A DNA stretch of 64,000 nucleotides from Polytrichum commune (lineage: Eukaryota > Streptophyta > Polytrichopsida > Polytrichales > Polytrichaceae): contig OX485809.1 of NCBI GenBank assembly GCA_950295325.1, positions 6,696,001 through 6,760,000 on the forward strand. The letters run 5' to 3'. A program made the position numbers and the translations under genes. How positions within the stretch are numbered: position 1 is the first letter of the stretch; each line of letters opens with the position of its first letter. The notes beneath the pieces are model-generated. The model saw nothing but the letters and a program-made list of their open reading frames with translations, was not told where the DNA came from and did not search any database. Shown here in pieces: positions 11,372-23,800 of this stretch.

Positions 11372-14300
11372 TGAGGGTCTCCATGGCTGTTGCAAACAGC
11401 CGAGGCACAACTTCCGCCACATAAGTTACATCTGTACCCACAATCAGTTCGAACCCCAAATTGTCAGAAAGAGATTTCACCTCCTTGATATGGTGCCACT
11501 AACACCACTCCAGGGAGCGGCACACCACTTTTGTCACCGGAAAAGTCTCTGAATTGAGCTCCAAATTCTCCTGAAGAAGCTCCATGCTGGAAAGATCACC
11601 GACCGTTCTGACGATTGTTGTTGCAAATTTTGATGCAATTACCTTGCAGAAAGTTGTTGCCCCACATCCGAGCTCCACGATTCACTTGTTGGTTAGAAGA
11701 AGTGGATTGGCGTTTAATATGGATGCTAAAGCAGGGGCTGCGTCCCACAGAAGACGTCCTGTTGCCTCAACCCAGTGTTGGTTTTCCTTTGAGAGGCCCT
11801 TGGCGAGTATAACCTCTGTCCCGACTTCAACCTGTTGCCATCTGCAAGAAACACATGTCATCAATGTTGGGCTAAAAACCTTCTCCTTTCTTCCACTAGA
11901 TACAAGTCACCTCTAGACACTTGACATCGGATAAAGATAAAGATATAGATTAAAAACAAAATTACATACAGTGAATTCACATAAGATAAATCTCCAAACC
12001 CTCAGGGAAGTATTTCAAATAATGTTACTATGTAGTTGGGCATAGCAACACAGAGCACTGATTAGCCTGGAGATTTTGATTAGTTGTGACTAGATACAAG
12101 TCACCTCTGGGCACTTGATACCTGATGATTGATGTCCAACATTGTCCTGTAAGAGGCACTTTACATCAGAGCTTGAGGGCCTGTGACCCTGGAAACGTAA
12201 CATCACTCATTGGTGGAAAATGCTGAGACTGTCCCACTTCACTTTATACTACACACTTGAAGGCCATGACCACACACCATTCAATTTCATATTTCCATGG
12301 TATGGCCTTCAGATGAGTTTCAAGCGCCCTCATAATTTCATGGTCATGACCCTTGGCCCTAAGTGACTCCACGAAATGAGAGTCTGCTATATGAAATGCC
12401 TATGTAAGGGCCCACAAAAAATACTTAAGAGGTGATTTCAGTTGTGGGCATATAATGATAATGTTAATACTATCTCTCAATTTAGAATTGTAAAAGTTAT
12501 ATCTGGAAGATATAATGAGCATAAGCAAGGCGTCTACTCACCTACCTCAAGTGTGGATGTTGTTGCAAATAGGGACATTGCAATGCCCTCAGAAAGATCA
12601 ATTTCCTCCACCTCATTCTGCTCTGTCAAAATATTGCTGTCTACCTCAGGTTGCTTTTTCAGCTCAAGAGCAGTAAGTTGTTCGGTGACATTTAGTTCTC
12701 CATCAATAGGAAGATGAAACTCTCCTTGAATCCACCGACTGTATAATTATTGCAACCACGAGTCAAAGGCACCCATGTTGTGTAGTTGAACCTGAATCTT
12801 CTATTACATTACGGTATTTGAACCAATTTATTGAAGGCACTTGATGAATTAAACAATTTAGCCAGGGTCATTTTCCCCCAAATTTTGCTAAAATGGGGGG
12901 GGGGGGGGGATAAAGCTCACAAACATGATTCTATTTGTGGAGAGCCCAAAATGGGCCTCTTGGACACTACCGTTCCCAATCTACTGACATTAGATGCTCA
13001 CAGCCTATTCAAACTGCATTGTTGATTTCAATTTAAGAGCAAGATGAAAAAGACATGCTTGAGCTTGCATTATGAGGTTGATATCCACTATAAACGCTGG
13101 ATTTAGCTCTTGAAACTCGTACCAAGATGTAACTTTGTCTTATTTGTGGAATTTAATTCCTTCCATTTATCAAAGAGGGAGTAGTAGTGGGATTGAAGGA
13201 CAACAAACCTTTAGGACTCGCTTGAATCTTTGTAACACTTCCACCATTTTTTCTGGTGAAACAGCTGATAGCATAAACACCTGGATCACACCCCAACTCA
13301 TATTCAGCGTTTCTGATTTTTTTTTTAAAATTCCTTGATGTTAGGTAAATTCTAACCTCTTAAAAACCACAGCAGAAGAATGTTGATTTGACTATGATCA
13401 TAAAGCATCTATAAAATCCATTAATTTCATCAGTGACGTGAAGGTGTGCCACTAACATCCACTCACTTATTGTGCAATATAAACATACTAATGGTTCTTG
13501 CAGTACCAGGAGCAGAAAGAAATCCTACTTTAGCTCTTTAGAGTGGTTGTGGCCAAATCACAACCACAAATATTTGATAGCTGAAACAAAGGAAAGATTT
13601 GGTCTTGCCAAAGTCACACCATGGACAGATGCAGGTTGTATGAAAGTAGTTAGGTCCTGCGATGTGACATCACACACAAAAGCATTCACTTGGCTTTCGT
13701 TGTACTCTTGGTGTCCCTGCAATCACCAACACAAACATTAATTGGCACTAAAAATCAGCTATCTCTTCATACTTACCAGTTGCGATAAAGCAACTGTAAA
13801 CGGCATCAGTAAATATGACCTCTTATATACATGTTGTTGTCCTAAGAGACTACACACATCTGGCATGCTCTCAGCTATATATTTGAGTGTTGACTGATAT
13901 CGCCTTTAATTTGATACCACTTAGTGGAATATATTTAGGTTTTTTCCTTTTCCTTTGATACTGGTAGGGTATGGGCATTTAAGGATATTTTTTTGTGTTC
14001 GATGTCATTCAGGTCTACATGCAAGAACCTTGATACCCTAGTATCAATATGGTATGACTTAGATATTGACCAAAATAATGACAGGTATGCGAAGATCTTG
14101 TGATACCCACCAAGGATCAATACTTGACTGGTATTATGAATTTGGTACTGGTCAGATAGGTTACTTGCTGCCATTGTTGATCGTGTATTGATTCCATGCA
14201 TTCACCTATATACCAGTCCAACATCGGTACATACATGAAGAAGTATTCGTTTTTCAAGCTATTCTACACAGGTTGACAAGGTTTACTGCACGAGCAGAGA

Positions 14301-15130
14301 AGTCGCATGCATGCACAAAGATGTTAGGGAACTCTGGCAGCAATGGAAACACTGTGTTCCCCGTCCCACATCCGGCCTGTTACACCACAATTCAGAGCCA
14401 TAATTTATAAAGCTGACAATTTACAATCCCCCTTCTCCTCATAATAAGTACACCCTCATGATTATCCTTACGATCTTGTCGTCCACAAAAATTCAATGTT
14501 GCTATGTTAACAACCCATAAAGAAATAAATTATTTCAAGGAGATGATTGTTCTTCAGGTGACAATTACCAATGCCTACCTCCAATATTACGCGTTTACCA
14601 TCTGCATGCCTGTTGTCAACATCCTGCAAATAGAAATAAAATGAATATTTATGCCAACAGTTCACAACTGGAGGATGACCAATGCTCTTTTCGAAAAGCA
14701 GAGGAGGAATTCAAGGGAATGCAGAAACTATGGACTTCTGTGATTTGTGCAGATTGCAACATAGCTTCATCTACTTGTTCATGTTCTGCCTAAATGAAAG
14801 GGTCATACAATCCAAAGAATAGAAGCTTGTGATTAGTGAGGAGCAACGAAGGCATACCTACCAGGTCCCCAATGTAGTCGCCCCATTCTTTGTCTAGGTA
14901 ATGCCGATCCTTAAAAAACTGCATCAAACAAACATAAATTCCTCAATTCTCACTTTCAACCTTCATATTGATTTACCCTCTAGTATTCGTTAGCCTTCAC
15001 AAAGAGGTAACGTACAATTTGGTTAACTGAATGGATTACATACATTGCCATGGGTAAGATTCACATACACGGTCAACATTTTGTTTGTAAAATAAGTCCC
15101 AGTTCTTGCTTGCTTCCTTCTCATACTTCT
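11372..15130 (-). pseudogene. Captured, broken METTL2-like fused tRNA methyltransferase gene
   Basis: Minus-strand exons reconstruct a plant METTL2-type protein: an N-terminal tRNA m3C-methyltransferase-like domain joined to a C-terminal Methyltransf_16 domain. Visible exons: 15130-15069 (EKYEKEASKNWDLFYKQN), 14918-14862 (FFKDRHYLDKEWGDY), 14623-14579 (GKRVILE), 14376 to ~14283 (AGCGTGNTVFPLL, HACDFSARA), 13716-13609 (NAFVCDVTSQDLT), 13280-13209 (VFMLSAVSPEKM), 12738-12546 (RWIQGEF..IDLSEGIAMSLF), then 11864-11372 (LSKENQHWVEATGRLLWD, IVELGCG, FELIVGTDVTYVAE). It is not functional as seen. There is an in-frame TGA at 11682-11684 just before IVELGCG and a TAG at 11499-11501 after LEW. The ~90-residue part with the FRDY and FYVRGDGT-like motifs is missing between 13209 and 12738, and junction phases clash there and at 12546/11852. 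The donor of the HACDFSARA exon is lost. The copy lies inside the piggyBac ends, so it looks like transposon gene capture. Confidence 0.85.
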
Positions 15131-16292
15131 CTGTGCATGAAACAAGACACGGGTTAGAAGAAATGACGCTCTTGGAGATTCGAAATTGCTAACTGGAAAT
15201 TTGGGCTGGAGCAGTTGAACAGAGTGGCCCACCTCAACCTTCAGAGCATACAAGTGGATGCACCTGCGCCCGTGCCTCGCGCTGCGTGGAGACCGCACAA
15301 GCTATCTGCATAGCACTCACAGGAAAGTCTGGCATCCCCTATCGACCACCTGCAAAATACTCACACAAATTGGCGCTAAGAATATGGTAAATCCTTGCAC
15401 AACGATCTCTGCAATTATCCTGGAAGAAAATCGTCCTTAAATCCCAAGTAAATCTGCAGGTAGTATCACATTCGGACGACCCGGTCCCGTCCAGGATGAC
15501 CTTCACATCCTCGCCGGCCTATTTCGGGTAATGGGCAGACGTGGCCTGGGCCCAATTTGCCTGCACAGAATTAGCAGACCCAAAAAGTCAGTGATATGGA
15601 GGTGTTCAGAGAGCAGGAAGAGTTCAACAAACCTAAGAACTGGCTTTCACAAAGGCTCTGCCTCGAGGTTTGCACTGGGACGGCGAATAGCATATAGCCA
15701 TCGTCGAACATAATAGATGAAACTCCAACAACAGAGCACGCCATGCAACATTTACAATAGTTTAGCATTTACAAGCAGAGATGACGACCTATCACATGGT
15801 CACGACAGAGGACGGGCTGTGACGCAGAGTTACAAAAAATTATGACAGTGGAAGCTCGATTTGCAAAAAAAAAATCACCCAGTGTTCCTATACTGCATGT
15901 GACCAAGGCCAAAAGGTTTCCTAAGTGAGTCCCGAAACGCATCGACCTCCACAAAAACGCCCGTGCGACTGTGACCAAACATGCACATGTGCCTGTACTT
16001 CTGCGACCCGGCTGTGTCAGAATGGCCTAACCCTGTCTCTAGTACGAGACCAAATGTCCATCAAAACATCAAGAGCAGATGATGCATCCGACGCCAAACT
16101 CCGTTCATATTGAGGATACTCAAAGCGATCGCCGGCGGAATTGCGGTGGAGAAGATTGCCCGCACTGGCTTTTCGCGGAGTCCACGCCAACGCCGAGATC
16201 CAGACAAGCTTCCGCACACATCCGCTGTGAAGCTCCTTCCTGTGACAACATCCTTCCAGCATGTTAGATGCGGCACAAGCATCCCCTCGAAT
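15131..16292. other. piggyBac interior between captured gene and transposase
   Basis: The first exon of the captured methyltransferase should lie upstream of 15130, but I could not identify it. No other gene is seen. The stretch also holds the 3' flank of the transposase gene. Confidence 0.4.
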
Positions 16293-19148
16293 CTATAAAC
16301 TCTCGTGTTGTGCCTGGTAACAGGATTCCGGGCACATCCACTTGTTTCCGCAGGAGGTGCAGAACCACTTTTGCAGACGGCCACAGATCACACATCCTCG
16401 CTTTAATTTGGACCGCCGTAGTGTGTGGACTGGGTGATGGTGTCGAGGTCTAGGCACAAGAGGGACTTGCTGTCTTTGGCGGGCCTCTATTGCCTCTGTA
16501 GCAAGGTACTTCCCGACAGCGATCTTGAAGGCGAGGTGCGAGGTGACAGGCAATCCGAGGACCTCCATTTGCTTCGCCCAAGTGACATAGGCGTTCACCA
16601 TCGTCTGGTCCACGATGAGATGAAAAATCTTCACCCACCACTTGTGGCAGCGAAGCTGCGACGAATAGTTGCCACGGAGTTGATCCGTCACATCGACTCC
16701 GCGCATGTACTCGACGTACTGCCGGTGCATGGGAGACGATGGCACCACCAACTGGCCTTGAAGGCCGGGTATTCGTCGAAGCACTTTATTGTTCGGCTCC
16801 CAGGGTGCAGCCGCAGTGCTCAGCAATGTCACCAACTTCTTGTCTTGCCAAGAAACAACGCCCATCTGTCGATGGACGTGATTCCAGATTATCATGGATC
16901 CCCTTACGGCGGTGTCAGGATCCCGGTAGAGTCCAGAGGGCAGATTTTTGCTGGTGCGGCGCACGGTGCCTGTGGCCCATATCCCCTTGCACATGAGCTC
17001 ATGAAAGAGGTTCACACTTGCAAAAAAATTATCGATCACCAAACAGTGGCCCCGGTTTTCAAGACCCTTCACCATCCGTTCAACCACGTGGTAGCCCAAC
17101 CCGTGAGGGCCCGCCCCTGTTCCCTCACCAAAATACACCTCCATCTGCCAGACAAACCTGCTCTTCGAGCTCGCCAACAACCAAACCTTAATCCCAAACC
17201 TTACAGGCTTATCCGGCATGAATTGCCTAATGAAACAGTAACGCCCTTTGTAGGGGATGACACACTCATCAACTGTTATCTCCCTCTCCAAATTATAAAT
17301 TTCCTTTGAAACGTTTACAAACATTTCAACGAGCCATCTTGTCTTGGCAATCCGATCAAACAACGGGTCAGACACATCTCTCACTATACTGTTGTTATCC
17401 ACTAGATGCAAGCAACGCATGATCTGCTCCCACCTCTCTAGCGTCATGATGGATGAGATAAGCGGACAATACAGGAAAGGTTGGCTACGCATCCAATACT
17501 GCCTCACGCTTGGGAGACGTTTGCAACCCATGAGGATACAAATTCCCAACCACCCCCGAATGTCGGATCGATTCACATCCTTCCACAGCCGTCCACCCTT
17601 TGTGCGTGGCAACTCATTCTCCACGGGATTCAGAACTGCCCTTGCATACCTGTTGGTCTCAAGCACAATTCGATCTACAACGGCATCAGTCCAGTACAAA
17701 TCAAACACCGTATGTGGCTGAGGAATTCCTTGCGCTCTAGGGGACTTCAAACCTGGCGTAGGTCCCGTGAAGTTATCACGGGTTCTAACAAAGTCGACGC
17801 TTGTGGAGTTCCAGGATTCCTTCCTATAGTATACAGCAAGCTGGTCACTATCCATGTGGACGGGCGTGAAAGAATCCGGTGTCATGCACCACCGTTCTAG
17901 GCCAGGCGCAGAGGGCCCACTTTCATCTAAATTATCGACATCAAATTCTGATCCCGAGCTCTCCAAGGTATCACAGAAGTCGGGGAGCCACTCCTCGCCA
18001 CTAGAGTCCTCCAACACCATCCCGTTTTCCGCTGAACCGCTGGAGTGTACAGAAGTGTTAGAACAGAGCATGTATTCTGGCAGCCCTATACTCACCTTAG
18101 GAAAAGTGTCCCTGGCAGTCGAGTCATGCGTACCATCGACCCCCTCAGTATCGGAGGGGGCATCGTAGTCTGCAATGGGGCAGCCTTGTGGTTGACTGGG
18201 TATCACTTGCGCTTCGATGTTTTCAGCCACCTGCTCCGTTAGGCCAGGGCCGTTGCCACTCCCCACTCCGCTTGCAGAACCGCCTAAAAGCTCTGTGGCA
18301 CTCCCCACTCCGCTCGCAGAGCCCCCTAAAAGCTCCGTGGCACTCACTCCCGCGGCTGCCCCACCATAAACACCCGCAGAGTCAGGTGCAGGGCTGAAGT
18401 AGTGCTGCCTCTTCCACCAGCCGTAGCCGTGACCCCCTTCACTACCATAAGCGCGAACATGCGGCCCATCTGCAACTCTCACGCTCTCCTCGTTTAGGTG
18501 GCACTCCATGTCCGATCCCCCTAGGTCGCACAACACCATCCTCTTCCCAGTCGCGGCATGCACACCTTCCCCGATGACATCCCCTTGCGTCCAAGATGGT
18601 GTGTCGCCAGTGTGGAACGAAAGCTCGGATATAAACCTATTTGGGACAAGAACAGCCCACCCTGCCCGCCTGGAACTCCAATGCACATACGTCCCTTGGA
18701 AACGGTCCGGCATAACACCGACCTCGAGAAGCACCGGCCTCTCCAAGGATCCGCCTGGGTGTGTAGCTCCAAAGCCCGTGTGCTTCGAAATAGGGGCTGC
18801 TGACCTCCAAGCGTCGTCGCGGAACACATACTCCCAAAGGTCGATATTTACGGTATCCATGCTGCCAACGGAATGTTGCCCTTCAGGCGCCACAAAGTCT
18901 TCAAGGCCCTCAAACCCACCATAACTCGCCAACACCTCGCAGATCGCGTCGTCGTTCAGCACTTGCTGCTCATACATCGCCACTGTCCTTGCCAAAGCTC
19001 GCGTTCGAACACCGTCGGTGAGGTTAGGCTGGGGTGTTGGCGGCAACCATGCGCGCGGCCTCCTCGGCTTGGAGCGCAACAACTTCCCTTTCTCCTCCTT
19101 TGTGCATCTTCCACTTGGAGCCCGCTGTCCACCTGTGCAGCGACGCAA
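16293..19148 (-). CDS. piggyBac-type transposase (DDE_Tnp_1_7), intact 951-codon ORF
   Basis: Cut-and-paste transposase of the piggyBac superfamily, acting in the nucleus on TTAA-flanked ends. The DDE_Tnp_1_7 core is plain. The catalytic aspartates sit in ITVDECVIPYKGR (about residue 625), LVIDNFFAS (about 705) and MRGVDVTDQLRG (about 818 and 821). The spacings of about 80, 113 and 3 residues resemble the D-D-D(D) pattern of insect piggyBac. The C-terminus is a cysteine-rich zinc-binding domain (CVICGRLQKWFCTSCGNKW, then CPESC). The N-terminal ~430 residues are an unrecognised extension, with a duplicated ELLGGSASGVGS repeat near residues 265-290 and an acidic stretch near 380-410. That makes the protein longer than typical ~600-residue members. 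There are no stops or frameshifts, so it may be active. The start could be a later Met, since the first ~58 residues look low-complexity. It lies in the same orientation as the captured gene downstream of it. Confidence 0.93.
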   Translation of the reverse strand: MRRCTGGQRAPSGRCTKEEKGKLLRSKPRRPRAWLPPTPQPNLTDGVRTRALARTVAMYEQQVLNDDAICEVLASYGGFEGLEDFVAPEGQHSVGSMDTVNIDLWEYVFRDDAWRSAAPISKHTGFGATHPGGSLERPVLLEVGVMPDRFQGTYVHWSSRRAGWAVLVPNRFISELSFHTGDTPSWTQGDVIGEGVHAATGKRMVLCDLGGSDMECHLNEESVRVADGPHVRAYGSEGGHGYGWWKRQHYFSPAPDSAGVYGGAAAGVSATELLGGSASGVGSATELLGGSASGVGSGNGPGLTEQVAENIEAQVIPSQPQGCPIADYDAPSDTEGVDGTHDSTARDTFPKVSIGLPEYMLCSNTSVHSSGSAENGMVLEDSSGEEWLPDFCDTLESSGSEFDVDNLDESGPSAPGLERWCMTPDSFTPVHMDSDQLAVYYRKESWNSTSVDFVRTRDNFTGPTPGLKSPRAQGIPQPHTVFDLYWTDAVVDRIVLETNRYARAVLNPVENELPRTKGGRLWKDVNRSDIRGWLGICILMGCKRLPSVRQYWMRSQPFLYCPLISSIMTLERWEQIMRCLHLVDNNSIVRDVSDPLFDRIAKTRWLVEMFVNVSKEIYNLEREITVDECVIPYKGRYCFIRQFMPDKPVRFGIKVWLLASSKSRFVWQMEVYFGEGTGAGPHGLGYHVVERMVKGLENRGHCLVIDNFFASVNLFHELMCKGIWATGTVRRTSKNLPSGLYRDPDTAVRGSMIIWNHVHRQMGVVSWQDKKLVTLLSTAAAPWEPNNKVLRRIPGLQGQLVVPSSPMHRQYVEYMRGVDVTDQLRGNYSSQLRCHKWWVKIFHLIVDQTMVNAYVTWAKQMEVLGLPVTSHLAFKIAVGKYLATEAIEARQRQQVPLVPRPRHHHPVHTLRRSKLKRGCVICGRLQKWFCTSCGNKWMCPESCYQAQHESL

Positions 19149-19681
19149 GTGTCAGGAATAGAGAAATTGTGTCATGACACCTGCACAGCCACCTATGCCA
19201 CAGCCACAGCCCTTGGCCACATTCTCCATTTCTCTGGCAAAGGTCCAGCAAGTATTCCCTTCTTAGTCGAATTCACATGCAAGGTAGGCAATTCAGGTGT
19301 GAAAGGCACTCTGAGGAATGCTTGCTTGACATCTAAGGGGGCATCAAATTACAACTAGTCGGAAAGAGCCAACTCTTCAAAGTTAACAGGCGGTACCAGT
19401 GGCCAATATTTCAGACACGGCAGAGACGAGAATGTTATAAAGTGTTAGATGTCAAACAGGCAATCAAATGCAAAGGTGATCGGAAGATACTCTATCTGAC
19501 ACCAATAGCAGAGACATTGTCCTCAAAGCATCGTTGCACAACCAAACTAGTGAACCTCCAAATTGCATTGAAGAGTGAAGAGAGGGATCACAGTGGGAGA
19601 AATGGTATTCTCCGTTCAGCAAAATAGAACTGAATTGAGCTTCAATCCAAACTTCTGCCCTTCATTCTTAACAATTAACTG
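19149..19681. promoter_or_regulatory. Upstream region of the piggyBac transposase gene, cut by the MULE insertion
   Basis: About 530 bp separate the transposase start from the nested element. The promoter should lie here or beyond the insertion at 37315 and onward. No specific element can be assigned. Confidence 0.35.
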
Positions 19682-19693
19682 CCGAAGCTGCAT
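19682..19693 (+). repeat. Target site duplication of the MULE, left copy
   Basis: CCGAAGCTGCAT, repeated at 37303-37314. Confidence 0.85.
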
Positions 19694-19704
19694 GGACGAC
19701 ACTC

Positions 19705-19733
19705 GTATGTGAGCGTAGAGCGGAGAGCGGAGA
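19705..19733 (+). repeat. MULE left terminal inverted repeat core
   Basis: 29 bp identical in inverse to 37265-37293. It begins GTATGTGAGCG and is followed by GAGAGCGG-type short repeats. Confidence 0.92.
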
Positions 19734-20191
19734 GCGTAGAGGAAATAAAAATAGTAAACTTGTCAGACTAAAATTAGGATATTTCAAAATAGCCAAGAAT
19801 ATACCAAGAATATTCTAGAATCTGACAATAATAGTAAAAAATGGACCTATTTCCGTGGGATGTATAGGTCATAAAATAAAATAAAAACCCTGAATTTGAA
19901 ATGGTCTCATTAAGTTTGGAAACCGTGAGGTGGTTGAATTATTAAAACCAATGATGACTACAAGAAAAAATCAATGAAAATGGATTTTTTGAGATTGGTA
20001 TAATTGAAGAATGAGTCAATCAAAATACAAAGGAATCAAAATAATAAACTTGCTTGGTTTTTATTCATCACTTTTCTCTTTGTCTTATATGTGAGTCTAT
20101 TCTATAGCTTAGACTTTAGCAATTATCGTTTGTGGCCGAATAGATTATAAATTGGACTCATACCCAACATCATTGTATATACAGTTGCACA

Positions 20192-20658
20192 ATGGGAGAT
20201 GAGAGAGACATGTTTGCTGGATTAGGATGGGATAAGGAAATTAGAAGTCTAACAGATCCTCATATTCCGGTTAATCCATCGCCGGAATTTGAGTTTGTTG
20301 CTGGAAATCGAAGTAGTGATGACTATGAGCTGACTTCATTTTCGCAGTCTACACAAGTATGGAGGTAGAGGGTGCGGGAGGAGCAAAAAAAATATGAGAA
20401 AAAGAAAAAAGGCAGGAAGATGTGCCGGAGAAGGATGCTGATTTGGATGAAGACAAATCGAACGAAACGGAGGAGGAGGTGAAGGTGGAAGGGGAATCTT
20501 CGAAGTTTCTTTCATTTCGCAAACGGATAAGAGGAATGACGCCGCATCATCTTCCGCTAAAGGATCAAAAGAGAGATAAGACAGTTTCTTATATGGATTT
20601 GCTTGGACCGGGTCCACCTCCCTCACAATCATCTAAGAAGTATGCAAAACGAAAATAG
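20192..20658 (+). CDS. Small element-encoded protein, 135 aa, two exons
   Basis: Proposed exons are 20192-20356 and 20416-20658, around a 59-bp GT-AG intron with a purine-rich body; phases agree. The product starts MGDERDMFAGLGWDKE, has an acidic middle (EKDADLDEDKSNETEEEV) and ends in a lysine/arginine-rich tail (SSKKYAKRK). I do not recognise a family. It is the first gene inside the left end of the MULE and converges with the transposase gene, ending 161 bp from the transposase stop. Its position and basic C-terminus suggest a nuclear accessory protein of the element, but no function can be assigned. Confidence 0.55.
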
Positions 20659-20819
20659 AGTTGATAGACATAAGAAGCATTGTAATACAAAATTTTGAAG
20701 CAAATAAAATTAATCATTGAGATTATACCTTTATTATATCAATCAATTATTGCTTCACAAGAGGTCCAGAAATGGATACATATATCATAGCCCAAAGTAC
20801 TGCTAGGCTGAGATAAATC

Positions 20820-23800
20820 CTAAGAAGTAGACTTTGTCAAAAGACCCCCTTCGAGGATGAGTTTGACTTCGTTGAAGCTAAATGTCGGGGCGTGAATAAA
20901 CAAATTCACTTCCGCATCCAAATTAGAAACCTTGATGAAAATGTAATACAAATGCTTACAATTCAGATAAGAATTTCGTTTGCGGCTGAACTTGGAAATC
21001 ATATCCAAGAAGTATGCGCAGTTGCACTCTGGAAGAGAACTGACTGTCACTTGGTAGATCGGTGGTTGGGGTTCTGATTTGGACTGCAGTGTGATAATGC
21101 AACCAAATCCCGGTTGAGGGATCATAGTTAACTTCAGAACGGTACCATGCACAGCTTCAGCAGAGGCCACCATCTGCCTCTGCTTTGCCGAAGGTGCGCT
21201 GCTGGATCGCCGAACAAGCTTGGACAATATTGTCGGAGGGATCATGTCGGGGTTTTCTGGAACACGGATTCCAGACATATCCAGCTGGGGAGCAGAGTTG
21301 GTGAAGAGTTGAGTCGGTGTGATGCGCTCCTTTGGTGGGAGTTGAAAACCTGCATTCTCAAGGGCGAAGATCTCCGAGCGGGTGAGGTTGGTACCAATCT
21401 TCACGGGCCAGATTGGGGGAATAGGAGGCTTCTGGTCATCAGCAGAGAACTGCATGACCCATTTCCGACGAGGGCCCTTCACGCAACGCTCAATGTCGTC
21501 TGGGCAAAAGACAAAGTCCGTGCGCTTCATAGATTGGAGTTTGTAATGATGCCACATACCGGTGTAGGTCGGCGCAGGGACGCTCTTATTATTAGTGACG
21601 ATTCTTGCGGTGCACTTCTTCTTCGTGCCCGCATGATTAACCCAACAAGACTTCCCAGACGTATAGGGTATGCGGGCAATATGCCAAAGAGAGGCATCTA
21701 CTTTGGTTTCTTGCACGGCAGTGACACGTTGGAAACCAAGTCCTGCAGGTGAAGGCACTTGAACCTCTTGTACAGAGGGGGAAGACTCCTCAATGATAGT
21801 GGGTAGTGTTTCTGGTTGAGATCGAGTGACACGCTTACCGGGGGGAGGGCGAGAGAAGTTCACGGTATCGGGGCGGTGGGTCTCGCCATCATCACCAATT
21901 GGAGTGTCTGGTCTTCGCTTCTGCGATCCAAACACCTCGGCGCCCTCAAGGTGTGGATCGCGAGTGCAAAATTCTTCCCCACCGGACATGTCAAGCAAGA
22001 CCTTCTGCAACACTGTGGGATCGCCAGTACGCTGAGCTCGACGTTGAGCACCCCTGAGCTTTAGTTCTTCTTTGCTTGGACCATCTCCGCCAATTCCACC
22101 TTTAAGGAACTGGTAGTATGCAACAACTTGTAAGAAGGCGTGAATGTAGTCGTCAACCGTAGCCACGTATAGATCTCCACCCTTGTTGCCGGAGGCTTGA
22201 AGCCACTTGTTGTGGACGGACTCCGCAAGATTGCACGACGGCATCTCGGCCAATTGGTCTTGGGTTAAAACCTTTTCCTGATTGGAGAAATCAAGTATTA
22301 ATATAAATGTACAGAGAGAGGAAATCGAATCCAAGAAAAACCAATAATGAATTATAAAGGAGATGTACCAGTTCCATGAAACCACCCCATTGAAGGTAGC
22401 GGAAGTGCCAAAAAGCAAGCCAGAGCTGAAGATGCTTGAGACCGTCCTCACTTGTACAATTCGATGACGCCCACCAAGCCTTGATAGCTAGGTACCTAGT
22501 CTCAGCCTCTTCCATAGATGACGCATTTCGATATTGAAGGCAAAGATGTCTATGTTGGTCTTGTAACTCATGCTTTATATACGATTTCGTATGTTTTTCG
22601 AGCGATTGTTTCCAATGGAAAAAACAAGTGCGCTCACGACCCTCCATTGGAACTTTGGGATCCCCTGAACCATACACAATGCGAACATCGTTCCAATTGG
22701 CTTGGGCACTGTCCGCCATGAAGCCTATAAAGTTTGGATGTGGGATACCGTGTCGGGCCATGACGTGGTTGAGGTTCTGCCAGAAGAGAACTTGGGCATC
22801 CTTATCCTCCAATTGGAAATCACAACATGAAATGGTCATGACCCGTTGATAAGTCCCATCGTACACATGAGCGGCCATGGTGGTCCACCCTTTGACCCGC
22901 TTCACGTGATCGGACATCATCCACGCGTTCTCCAGGTCCCCACCCGGTTGCATCCGACGAACCAAATCCACTCCACTTCCAGGACCAACCTCCGACATCT
23001 TGAAGACGAACACCTTGTCTGTATCGTCACCTTGTCCTGGGAATTGGTTCCGTTGGACGTAGGCCCAATTGCTAACGCCTCGGAGCTTCGCGATGCCATC
23101 CATAACACCAAACCTCCGCAAATATTTGAAAGAGGTAACCTTAGAGCGAAGGTTTGGGGAATTCAACTCTCTACAGCTCTCAAAAACAGGTTCAAGCTCT
23201 TTTAAAGAGAAGAGACGGTGTGTGTCATTATCGCCAGAAAGGAGAAACTCACCAACAATGTCCTTGCTAGCTTCAAGGACGATCTTGCTGTGGGTGGCTT
23301 GAGGCGTACGTTCAACGTGCTCCTCAAGAAGTGCGTTGATACGTTTCCGACTGTCTCTGCAGTCTCCAACCTTCACTGGATGTTGATGAGAACCGAGATG
23401 AATGCAGGCTCTTTGGGATGACTCCTTCCCATGGACGTAGAAGATTTTGGCCTCGCATAGTGCAATGCATTTGGGAGGCTCTTTACAAATCCTGCAGACA
23501 AGAGTAGATCCGGATGGCACAATGCCAGAGAGAGGGAAAGGATCTTTAGTGAAACCTTCAAATTCTGTGTCATTGACCTTAGAGGTACGATGGGCGCGTT
23601 GAAGGTAATCACAACTCGGGTTTTGGCATTGGAGATGGCCAACACAGGTAGAGGAACGAAATGCAAGGCCAACGTCGTTTGTAATGTTGGTGGTTTGAGT
23701 CTTAGTCCAAACATGGCCATCATATTGCTTGTCCATGCCGTCCAACGACTTGGCCCTGGTTTGAGATGAAGAGACTTCTGCTGCAGGGAGGACAAATAAC

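Noticed and set aside
10399-11424. 341-codon plus-strand open frame in the piggyBac left arm
   Set aside because: It overlaps the methyltransferase remnant on the opposite strand and shows no protein features. GC-rich sequence favours chance open frames.
11259-12909. Poly-G runs (about 11261-11270, 12895-12909; also 30554 and 45669) as G-quadruplex regulators
   Set aside because: Single homopolymer runs without spaced G-tracts. They may be sequencing-prone sites, and nothing supports a function.
16425-17309. 294-codon plus-strand open frame
   Set aside because: It lies opposite the piggyBac catalytic domain, whose reading frame carries clear motifs.
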